Below, piece by piece: positions 14,193 to 20,403 of a stretch of 20,403 bases of DNA. The DNA lies in assembly GCA_964557085.1 (NCBI GenBank), contig CAZKYS010000038.1:1-20403 (forward strand), read 5' to 3'. This stretch comes from Pseudaquidulcibacter sp964557085 (GTDB lineage Bacteria; Pseudomonadota; Alphaproteobacteria; Caulobacterales; Aquidulcibacteraceae). The notes under the pieces were generated by a model, which was not told the DNA's origin, did no database searches, and was given only the letters and a program-made list of their open reading frames with translations. Position 1 is the first letter of the stretch; the number at the start of each line of letters is the position of its first letter. Made by a program: the position numbers and the translations under genes.

Positions 14193-15538
14193 TATATTCT
14201 CTGGAAATCGTAAAAATCACTTCCAAGGTGCATGATTTGTGTAAGCTCATCAAGCGCTGCGCGCCCTTCTTCTACAAGTGAATAATCACCCAAGTCTTTT
14301 GGTGACAATTCGTCACGATAATGCTTTTCAACCCATGCCACTAATTCGCCATGTAATTTATCACTTAGAAGCATTCGCCCACCAAGTTTTGAAATTTCTT
14401 CTGGCGTTAAAACAACACGTAAACGCAAACACGCAGGCCCCCCACCATTTCGCATAGAGCCGCGAACATCAACAAATCGCACCGCGCCAATCGGGCTATT
14501 TCCCGCGATTAAATATTCAAGATAGCGTTTCACATTTAGGTTTTGCGCGCATTCCATTGGCGCAATAATCGTCATAAGGCCATTTTCATTTGGGCTTGAA
14601 ACGATTTGCGTATTGAAAAGATATGATTTTATCGCATCTTCGATTGGAACATCACGGTTTAAAACTTCGATGAAAATTGGTTCAAACAAGTTTTGCGCTT
14701 TTTGCTTAATTTCATTTTGAAGGCCTTCTTTATCTTCAAACGCATATTCATGGAAAAATAAAAGGTTTTTATTGGTAACCGCCACAACATCATTATGAAA
14801 TGCGCCCGCTTCAATTGCTTTTTTTGATTGGCGTGAATGAATTGTGTGCCCATCATCAAGACCGTGAAAACGCGAAATTATTTCACCGGTTTGGCGGGTT
14901 TGGCGCGCAGGGAATTTTGCATCATAATTTTCAAAACCATCGCGCCCATAAATAAATATTTCCAAACCTTTTTGACCATATTCGGCACACATACGATTAT
15001 GATTTGCCGCCCCCTCATCAGAGGTTAGGGCATGGTGTGGCAATGGCTTATGAACTTCAAAATAATCATTATTTTCAAATAATTTTGAAAGTGTTCTTGA
15101 GGTCTGACCATCTTCAATCGCGCGATGCACCATTGTATGAAGGTTTGCAGGGGTTGCATGAAGGCGTTTGTCGCTGCAATCACTTGCGGGCGAAATCGTC
15201 GCCGCATTTGCTGCCCACATATTAGATGATGCACTAACGTTTGCAACTAATTGTGGGTTGGTTGAAAATGCATTTTCTAAAATTTGTTTATCATTACCAC
15301 TAAACCCAAGGCGCTTTAATGCGGGCAAAAAAGGGCGCTCATGCGGTGGTAAAATACCTTGAACAAGCCCCATATTTCGCAAGGTTAAGGCTTTTTCTAG
15401 GCCTTCTAAAGCTGCTTGTTTTGGGCTTGAAATTTGGTTTTTGTTTGTGGCGCTGGCAATATTGCCATGACTTAATCCGCCAAAATTATGTGTGAGGCCA
15501 ACAAGACCGTCAAAGTTTACTTCCACCGCTTCTGTCAT
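14192..15538 (-). CDS. astB: AstB, N-succinylarginine dihydrolase
   Basis: Second enzyme of the arginine succinyltransferase pathway, turning succinylarginine into succinylornithine, two ammonia and CO2. The 448-aa length matches E. coli AstB (447). The opening VNFDGLVGLTHNFGGLSHGN is characteristic. By comparison with the E. coli catalytic triad (Glu174, His248, Cys365), the corresponding residues are E175 (SDEGAANH), H248 (GAFHND) and C370 (NGGGPACLRLR). astA, astC, astD and astE are not adjacent. The upstream neighbours are an ABC transporter operon (36-nt gap) and the downstream one is thpR. Confidence 0.95.
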   Translation of the reverse strand: MTEAVEVNFDGLVGLTHNFGGLSHGNIASATNKNQISSPKQAALEGLEKALTLRNMGLVQGILPPHERPFLPALKRLGFSGNDKQILENAFSTNPQLVANVSASSNMWAANAATISPASDCSDKRLHATPANLHTMVHRAIEDGQTSRTLSKLFENNDYFEVHKPLPHHALTSDEGAANHNRMCAEYGQKGLEIFIYGRDGFENYDAKFPARQTRQTGEIISRFHGLDDGHTIHSRQSKKAIEAGAFHNDVVAVTNKNLLFFHEYAFEDKEGLQNEIKQKAQNLFEPIFIEVLNRDVPIEDAIKSYLFNTQIVSSPNENGLMTIIAPMECAQNLNVKRYLEYLIAGNSPIGAVRFVDVRGSMRNGGGPACLRLRVVLTPEEISKLGGRMLLSDKLHGELVAWVEKHYRDELSPKDLGDYSLVEEGRAALDELTQIMHLGSDFYDFQRI

Positions 15539-15574
15539 GGAGCCACATTAGCGGTGGAAGTTCAAGTTTGCAAA

Positions 15575-16624
15575 TTATAATGCTTTTCTTTTTCTTATTT
15601 CTGAAGCGGCATAAATAAAGGCAAGGCCAATAATTACGCCAATCCAAAGCTGTGGTTCGGCAAAGGTTTGGTAAACACCGCTCATATCAATGCTGAAATT
15701 GCTATCTCTTACACCTTGGGCATTTTCAACATTTTTGAACGCTTTCCCAAATGCTTCAATAATTGGTTGCCCGCTTAAATGTTGCAATGGTGTTAAAGCT
15801 GGTTCTACTGACCCTTCAAAGAATATTTTCGCAAGCAAGGGCAATAAACCGATTGGCAAAATTGCCCAAAAGAATGGTGATTTTGGTGCAAATGCAGAAC
15901 TTGCAAGGATCCAACCATAAACTGGTAAAGCCCAAAGTGCATAGCCGAACAATACAATGATAATATCAATCCAAAGTTGACCAGTAGTGCCTACGACAAC
16001 ACCCATATCAAGTAAACTAGCATTTGGAATTTTAATTCCCATGATATTTGCAGATATTGCAATCAAAACCATCATTGCGATATGTAATACAAAGGCGCTT
16101 AAAGCTGCAAATCCAAGGCCGCCGCCAACAATGCTTACAACTTTTGCCCCAGCAGTTTGTAAATCACTTATAGGAAGTGACTTCCAAAACATAATATTAC
16201 GCTCTTTGCGTTCGTCATATAATGCACCGGCAAGCACAAAAATGATTGCGATTACGGAAACTGATATTGGTATAATTGCGCTTGCTGCACTTGCCATAAC
16301 AAAGACTTGTGAAATAGCTTTTACGTCTTGGTCGTCAACTTTTCCAACAAATGGCTCTTTGGTTGTGCCATTGTCTTTGTAAAGAACGCCATTTTCTTTG
16401 TAGATTTTGTAATGATCGCCGTTCATTTCAATATCTGCATTTACATTGGCTTCTGATGTTGCGCCAAAATTTATTCCATGGTCATTGCCAAATTGGAATT
16501 TTCCCATTGCAATGGAAATAAATACAAGGGCGAATATAACGCTTGCAATTGCCATTGGTGTGATAATTAATGCACCACGGTTTTCGCTTAAATCACGTTT
16601 TATAAGTGTAAGAAACTTTTTCAT
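15575..16624 (-). CDS. ABC-2-type transporter permease
   Basis: A 349-aa membrane protein. The cytosolic start MKKFLTLIKRDLSENRGALI precedes a first helix (about 18-40). A periplasmic insertion of some 90 residues follows (Asn/Asp/Gly-rich, about 42-125), then about five further helices ending in IGLAFIYAASEIRKRK. The block YDERKERNIMFWKSLPIS after the second helix is typical of ABC-2 permeases. It pairs with the ATPase at 16718-17611. SD AAGGAAC precedes the ATG. Its ATG overlaps the stop of a 38-aa ORF (ATGA). Substrate unknown; this family often exports antimicrobial or envelope-active compounds. Confidence 0.88.
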   Translation of the reverse strand: MKKFLTLIKRDLSENRGALIITPMAIASVIFALVFISIAMGKFQFGNDHGINFGATSEANVNADIEMNGDHYKIYKENGVLYKDNGTTKEPFVGKVDDQDVKAISQVFVMASAASAIIPISVSVIAIIFVLAGALYDERKERNIMFWKSLPISDLQTAGAKVVSIVGGGLGFAALSAFVLHIAMMVLIAISANIMGIKIPNASLLDMGVVVGTTGQLWIDIIIVLFGYALWALPVYGWILASSAFAPKSPFFWAILPIGLLPLLAKIFFEGSVEPALTPLQHLSGQPIIEAFGKAFKNVENAQGVRDSNFSIDMSGVYQTFAEPQLWIGVIIGLAFIYAASEIRKRKAL

Positions 16625-16737
16625 TTTTTTGTTCCTTTTAAACTTTTAATTTGGCGCAAATTTTGATTTTGAGCCTCATTATCATTTAAGGGTTTTGCCA
16701 TCTTTGGTTTTGCGTTTTTAATTAGTGCCATTAACAT
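16621..16737 (-). CDS. Small basic ORF (38 aa) overlapping the ABC ATPase and permease genes
   Basis: A short frame linking the two transporter genes. Its ATG at 16737 lies inside the last codons of the ATPase gene (20-nt overlap) and its TGA overlaps the permease ATG (ATGA). The product is hydrophilic and basic, starting MLMALIKNAKPKMAKPLND and ending IKSLKGTKK, with no membrane segment. GGGGG lies 5 nt before the ATG. In-frame ATGs at 16749 and 16731 are alternatives. It matches no family I know. It could be a small transporter partner, a device for translational coupling, or a chance frame; both-end overlap is its main support. Confidence 0.45.
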   Translation of the reverse strand: MLMALIKNAKPKMAKPLNDNEAQNQNLRQIKSLKGTKK

Positions 16738-17611
16738 TTTCGCCCCCATCGCTTGCAAGTGCTACGAAAAGGTCAGCCAAAGAAACGCGCCGCGCATCGC
16801 CAAGTGTGGAAAGCGATTCTTGTGTTTGATTATTGTAAACATAAGTTGTGCGCCCCATAAGGCTTCTTGAATAAATTGGCCCCATGCTTTGGGCTTTGAT
16901 TTTCAAATCATCGCCGACGTCAACGCAAAGGAATTTATCAGAAATATCATCCAATGATGCATTAAGTGTGATTTCGCCGTTTTTAATAAACATTGCATGG
17001 GATAAAATTGGTTCAATCTCGTCAATTTGGTGGGTTGTTACCAAAATTGTGCGGGTTTCATCAAAGAAATCTTGCAAAATCGCATCATAAAAAGCGTGAC
17101 GATTTATGATATCCAAACCCAATGTTGGCTCATCAAGGACAAGTAATTTTGCATCAATTGCCAAGGCAATTGCCAAATGAACTTGAACCATCATACCTTT
17201 TGAAAGGGTTTTCACTTTGTTTTTAAGTGGGATTTTGGCGTCAATAATTCTTTTTCTTGCTTTTTCAATCGCAAAATTTGGATGAATATCTTTTAGCCAA
17301 TCTAATAATTCGTCAATTCGTGCCCATTTTGGTAAGGTTGCAACATCGGCAATAAAGCAAACATCATTCATCAATTGTGCGCGATTTTGTAATGGGTTTT
17401 GTCCCATAACCAAAATTTGACCATCAAATTCAGAAAGTCCAAGTATGCAATTAAGCAAAGTTGATTTACCCGCGCCATTTGCACCAATTATGCCAACAAT
17501 TTGCCCTGTAGGAATTTCAAAGCTGCTTGGTTTAAGGGCTTGTTTTGCGCCATATGATTTTGCAAGATTATTTGCAATTATTAATGGCTTTGATTGAATT
17601 TCTTCACTCAT
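16718..17611 (-). CDS. ABC transporter ATP-binding protein
   Basis: The nucleotide-binding subunit of an ABC-2 transporter. The 297-aa protein has Walker A GANGAGKST (43-51), an altered signature LSKGM (136-140, in place of LSGGQ), Walker B LLVLDE (156-161), the D-loop after LGLD and the H-loop histidine H194 (VTTHQ). A C-terminal extension after residue about 215 is typical of this class. It overlaps the GntR regulator gene by 8 nt and is preceded by a G-rich SD (GGGGGC). It forms an operon with the regulator, the small ORF and the permease, resembling YtrA-type GntR-ABC loci. Confidence 0.94.
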   Translation of the reverse strand: MSEEIQSKPLIIANNLAKSYGAKQALKPSSFEIPTGQIVGIIGANGAGKSTLLNCILGLSEFDGQILVMGQNPLQNRAQLMNDVCFIADVATLPKWARIDELLDWLKDIHPNFAIEKARKRIIDAKIPLKNKVKTLSKGMMVQVHLAIALAIDAKLLVLDEPTLGLDIINRHAFYDAILQDFFDETRTILVTTHQIDEIEPILSHAMFIKNGEITLNASLDDISDKFLCVDVGDDLKIKAQSMGPIYSRSLMGRTTYVYNNQTQESLSTLGDARRVSLADLFVALASDGGENVNGTN

Positions 17612-17978
17612 TATTGCCCCCTGAGTTTAATAAATCTTTTTTACTTAGGCCAAGCGCATCAATGCGTTTTAAAATTTCCGGCCATTCGTTTTTTATGAAA
17701 TTTTCGCGTTCGCGCGCCAAAAGGCTTTGCGCAACATTAGGTGCAACAAACATTCCAAGTCCCCGTCTTTTTTCAATTAGACCCTCATCAACCAATTCTT
17801 GAAAGGCGCGTGAGATTGTTAATGGATTAACTTTTAAATCTAAAGCTAATTGGCGAACGCTTGGAATTGCGTCGCCTTCTTTATAAGTTTCATCCATGAT
17901 TGCGCCTTGCAACCTATCTTTTATTTGTTTCCAAATTGGCAGATCATCCCGCCAGTCAAAGCTAACGCCACGTGTCAT
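17604..17978 (-). CDS. GntR-family regulator, YtrA-like
   Basis: A 124-aa transcription factor with one winged-helix domain: PIWKQIKDRLQGAI (14-27), GDAIPSVRQLALDLKVNPLT (35-54) then ISRAFQELVDEGLIEKRRGL, a textbook GntR HTH and wing. The short helical C-terminus, without an effector domain, is the YtrA subfamily pattern. Such regulators commonly repress the ABC transporter genes they precede. SD AAAGGA precedes the ATG. Two inverted repeats cover the likely promoter just upstream, consistent with self-regulation of the operon. Confidence 0.93.
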   Translation of the reverse strand: MTRGVSFDWRDDLPIWKQIKDRLQGAIMDETYKEGDAIPSVRQLALDLKVNPLTISRAFQELVDEGLIEKRRGLGMFVAPNVAQSLLARERENFIKNEWPEILKRIDALGLSKKDLLNSGGNNE

Positions 17979-18010
17979 GTTATTCCTTTCGCGCGCTGTA
18001 TTAGTGCTTG

Positions 18011-18049
18011 GGTGTATTGGTAAGCTATAACACCTTGCTTGTCAAGCAA
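18011..18049 (-). promoter_or_regulatory. Promoter and candidate operator of the GntR-ABC operon
   Basis: On the minus strand TTGACA (18040-18045) is a perfect -35; with a 17-nt spacer the -10 would be TACCAA (18017-18022), a poor match. The inverted pair GGTGT / ACACC (18011-18015 with 18030-18034) flanks the -10 region. A 7-bp palindrome TTGCTTGTCAAGCAA (18035-18049) covers the -35. Either repeat could be the GntR operator. It is 33 nt from the gntR start to the near edge. Confidence 0.5.
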
Positions 18050-18091
18050 AAAAAAAGCCCCAATTGCATAAATTCTGCAAATGGAGCTTTT
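18048..18091 (-). terminator. Intrinsic terminator after the peroxiredoxin gene
   Basis: On the minus strand AAAAGCTCCATTTGCA pairs with TGCAATTGGGGCTTTT (one mismatch and a G-T pair) around a 7-nt loop, followed by nine T. It lies about 17 nt after the stop at 18108 and separates this gene from the GntR operon. Its T tract abuts the GntR promoter. Confidence 0.88.
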
Positions 18092-18107
18092 AAGGATGTT
18101 TTATGAA

Positions 18108-18701
18108 TTATTTTTCGACTTTAAGGGCTTTTACAGCTTCTAAAGTAAGTTTGACGTGATTTTTATAATCAAGATTGGAATAAATAAATTTAACTTTACC
18201 GTCTTGTCCAATTACGAATGAGGTTCGGTTGCTTCTGTCCTGTGCGGGGCCAAATGCAACATTATAGGCTTTAATAGTTTCAGGTGTTGCAATGGCAACG
18301 GCAAATTTATCGCGGCATTCTTCTTTGGAGAATTTTTTTAATCCTTCTATATCATCGCCGCTCATACCAATAATATCTGCGCCTGATTTTTTAAACTCAT
18401 CTGTCATTTCTGCAAATTCGTGTGCCTCGGCGGTGCAGCCTGGGGTAAATACTTTTGGAAAGAAGTATAAAACCAATGGGCCTTTTTTTAGTTTTTCATG
18501 AAGATCAAGTTCAAATTCATTACCCGCCAACGCACCCTTGGTAATAATATTTGGCGCATCATCACCAATTTTTATAATTACATTCTCTGGCGGCTTTTTT
18601 TGCAACATTGCGCTGTTTTCATTTTTAGGTCCTTGATTCGGGCCGCAGGCAGCCAAAGTCATAATGCTTATAATACTTATTGCCGAAAAAAAATTGCGCA
18701 T
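18108..18701 (-). CDS. Lipoprotein peroxiredoxin (PrxQ/BCP-like)
   Basis: A thiol peroxidase of the AhpC/TSA superfamily, predicted to be anchored to a membrane in the periplasm. The start is ATG 18701, because AAGGAG lies 6 nt upstream; the longer frame from a TTG at 18716 would begin inside that SD. The 197-aa protein has a signal with lipobox LAAC (C19). The peroxidatic site is PKVFTPGC with C89 (PxxxTxxC motif). C129 (SKEEC) lies 40 residues later and could be a resolving cysteine of the alpha-3 type. The usual CxxxxC cysteine at +5 is missing. A conserved arginine candidate is in DRSNRTSFVI. Confidence 0.9.
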   Translation of the reverse strand: MRNFFSAISIISIMTLAACGPNQGPKNENSAMLQKKPPENVIIKIGDDAPNIITKGALAGNEFELDLHEKLKKGPLVLYFFPKVFTPGCTAEAHEFAEMTDEFKKSGADIIGMSGDDIEGLKKFSKEECRDKFAVAIATPETIKAYNVAFGPAQDRSNRTSFVIGQDGKVKFIYSNLDYKNHVKLTLEAVKALKVEK

Positions 18702-18861
18702 GTATCGCTCCTTCAACTTGAGGGTAACATAAAACTTTGTTTTTGCAATTGTTTTTCATTCGCATTTATAAGTTTTTCGCGAATTTGATTTAATTTTGAA
18801 TTAATCGATGATTTTTTTAATAGTGTCATATTACTTTAAAAATATGATTGTTTAATGCATA

Positions 18862-19803
18862 TTATTTGTCGTAATTTAGCCAATCACTTACTAAAGCGTG
18901 CGCAATTGCCGATGGTCTTGGGCCAAAGACTTTATCACCATTTATTTCCAAACCATTTTTACTTAATAATTGGCGCACTTGGTCACGGTCAAGCCATAAT
19001 GCGTCTTCTAATTCGGCTTTGTTGATTTTTATTTCGTCATTTTTTGCAAATGCACGAAGCCCAATCATTAATTGCGATGCAAAAGGCCATGGTTGGTTGG
19101 CAATATATTCGACCTTTTCTATTTCTATTGAGGTTTCTTCAAAAACCTCCCGCTTACATGCTTGCTCAATCGTTTCGCAAGGCTCCATAAAGCCTGCTAA
19201 TATTGAATAAAGGCCGGGTGGAAAGAATTTTGAACGTCCAAAAAGGCATTTATCATCCTTAAGCACAAGCATAATAACAACTGGGTCAACGCGTGGAAAG
19301 TGTTCTGTGTTGCAATTTGGGCATATGCGCTTGAAGCCCATGTCGGCGGCAATAGTTTTAGTTCCGCATTTTGAACAAAATTGGTGGTTTTTGTGCCATG
19401 AAAATAGCGAATTCCCAAGGCCGTATATTTCACTTTCAGAAATTCTAATTTGCCATAATGCAGATCTTAAATTTTGAAAGCTGCCATTAAGTTTTCTTTC
19501 GCAATCTTCTTTATATTGCGTATCTATATTAAGTAATAAAATAGGGGCATTATAAGTATCAAAGCCTGCCGCAATCCAGAATGAATTTGCATCAACAAAT
19601 TCTTTTATATCATCATAATTATAAGTTGTTGGATTGGTGATTTTTTCATTTTGTAAGGGAAATAACACCAAATCATCACAAAAAAGCGCAATTCTTGTAT
19701 CTTTGTTTTCCAATGCATCCTTTAGGAATGAAGGTGAAATACGTATGTCTGCATCGCGATTAAGGATTTTTTTGGAAAAGCTTATTTCATTGAAATTTGA
19801 CAT
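18862..19803 (-). CDS. nudC: NudC-like NADH pyrophosphatase (Nudix hydrolase)
   Basis: The family hydrolyses NAD(H) pyrophosphate bonds and can remove NAD caps from RNA. The 313-aa protein has a zinc ribbon C143-x2-C146...C161-x2-C164 (FCSKCGTK, ICPNCNTEHFPR). The Nudix box starts at G204 (GFMEPCE...REVFEETSI) and carries E219, E222 and E223. The family motif near 236-244 is NQPWPFASQ (usual form SQPWPFPxS). The Gly of the EExGU part of the box is Ser225. N-terminal domain about 1-125. The ATG has only a weak SD. It is divergent from the gene at 19907. Confidence 0.92.
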   Translation of the reverse strand: MSNFNEISFSKKILNRDADIRISPSFLKDALENKDTRIALFCDDLVLFPLQNEKITNPTTYNYDDIKEFVDANSFWIAAGFDTYNAPILLLNIDTQYKEDCERKLNGSFQNLRSALWQIRISESEIYGLGNSLFSWHKNHQFCSKCGTKTIAADMGFKRICPNCNTEHFPRVDPVVIMLVLKDDKCLFGRSKFFPPGLYSILAGFMEPCETIEQACKREVFEETSIEIEKVEYIANQPWPFASQLMIGLRAFAKNDEIKINKAELEDALWLDRDQVRQLLSKNGLEINGDKVFGPRPSAIAHALVSDWLNYDK

Positions 19804-19906
19804 TTCTAGTTCATCACGTTTTTTTAATTAATGTTGTCTGCTCTAATAAATACACTTTTCCTAAATGCTTTGTCGATAGATTATTTTAAAATTGAAGGTT
19901 TTATTC

Positions 19907-20403
19907 GTGCAAGATTTTTTAAATAAAATTCCCGCAAAATATCTTGCAATAATTTATGCAATAATATCCATTTTTTGCGTTTATATTGCAGGTGAAGCAA
20001 GCAAAATAATTGCATTTTTTGCCAATGATAAAGGAATTGATTTTCCTATTCGTGAATTCATTAATCTTGCGCTGATTTTAGTTTTTGCAAAAATATTCTT
20101 TGCAAAAAATAATGATTTAATATCAACCAAAGACTTTAATTTTATAGCTATTATAATTGGGGCGTTTTGCGCTTCATTCATTGTTTTTGGATCATGGGCG
20201 ATTGCACTTTTTACAAAAACAATATCAATTGCGCCCAAAGGTAATTTTGCAAATATAACATTATTATTTAGCGCCATAATCCTATTCATTCACGGCTTTT
20301 GCGAGGAATTTATTGCGCAAAAATTTGTTCGCACCAAACTTGTTGAAAATTATGGTAGATTAAATGGCATATTATTATGCGCATTAATTTTCCCAACAAT
20401 TCA
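19907..20403 (+). CDS. CPBP-family intramembrane protease-like protein (5' part)
   Basis: 165 codons are visible before the window ends. The start is GTG with GAAGG 8 nt upstream; no in-frame ATG exists. The protein has hydrophobic helices at about 13-38, 50-66, 78-102 and 117-131, then FCEEFIAQKF with E133-E134, the CPBP motif 1 (EExxxR). Here the Arg position is Gln138. The last residues ALIFPTI run into a codon starting CA, so the motif 2 histidine (FxxxH) may come next. Members act as CAAX-type proteases or bacteriocin-immunity proteins; activity is uncertain with the changed motif. Confidence 0.72.
   Translation, partial: MQDFLNKIPAKYLAIIYAIISIFCVYIAGEASKIIAFFANDKGIDFPIREFINLALILVFAKIFFAKNNDLISTKDFNFIAIIIGAFCASFIVFGSWAIALFTKTISIAPKGNFANITLLFSAIILFIHGFCEEFIAQKFVRTKLVENYGRLNGILLCALIFPTI

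Noticed and set aside
18702..18716. TTG start for the peroxiredoxin
   Set aside because: The extra codons include the AAGGAG Shine-Dalgarno of the ATG at 18701.
19981..20289. 102-aa minus-strand frame opposite the CPBP gene
   Set aside because: The plus strand encodes a GTG-started membrane protein with an SD and the EE motif; the reverse frame has neither.

Overview
The window is AT-rich and reads as the chromosome of a low-GC alphaproteobacterium. The evidence is a Caulobacter-type Cpa/Tad pilus locus, a COX4_pro_2-type aa3 oxidase subunit IV (largely an alphaproteobacterial family), ExoD, DUF599 and DUF484-XerC. The order within the class cannot be settled from this stretch. No rRNA, tRNA, CRISPR array or transposase was seen, and almost all genes are housekeeping or well-known families.

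Positions 1-6430 hold one end of a Tad (tight adherence, type IVb pilus) locus in two divergent halves. On the minus strand, in transcription order, are three small Flp prepilin genes (the first, 57 aa, is divergent), a DUF599 membrane protein, the prepilin peptidase cpaA, cpaB and the 5' part of the secretin gene cpaC, which leaves the window at its left edge. Intrinsic terminators follow the second and third pilin genes, which would let pilin be made in excess over the assembly machinery. On the plus strand are a small secreted protein carrying only the N-terminal domain of the secretin, then two TadE/TadG-type pseudopilins. A bidirectional terminator closes this half.

Positions 6454-8216 hold a monocistronic ammonium transporter gene (amtB) without glnK. 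Its upstream region has a good sigma-54 promoter candidate and a cluster of AATGCACA octamers at typical enhancer distance, suggesting NtrC-type nitrogen control.

Positions 8217-19803 are a long run of minus-strand genes: nudC; a lipoprotein peroxiredoxin; a GntR(YtrA-type)-ABC ATPase-ABC permease operon with a previously unlisted 38-aa ORF overlapping both transporter genes; astB and thpR joined by a TAATG overlap; a Tat-type thioredoxin-like protein; exoD; the aa3 oxidase subunit IV; proA-nadD; and DUF484-xerC. At the right edge a plus-strand CPBP-family membrane protease-like gene runs off the window.

No clearly new defence or mobile system is present. The points most worth following are the three-pilin arrangement with its terminators, the overlapping small ORF in the ABC operon, the amtB control region, and the long inverted repeat in front of exoD. 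Several start codons are non-ATG, or differ from the longest reading frame, and are argued individually.
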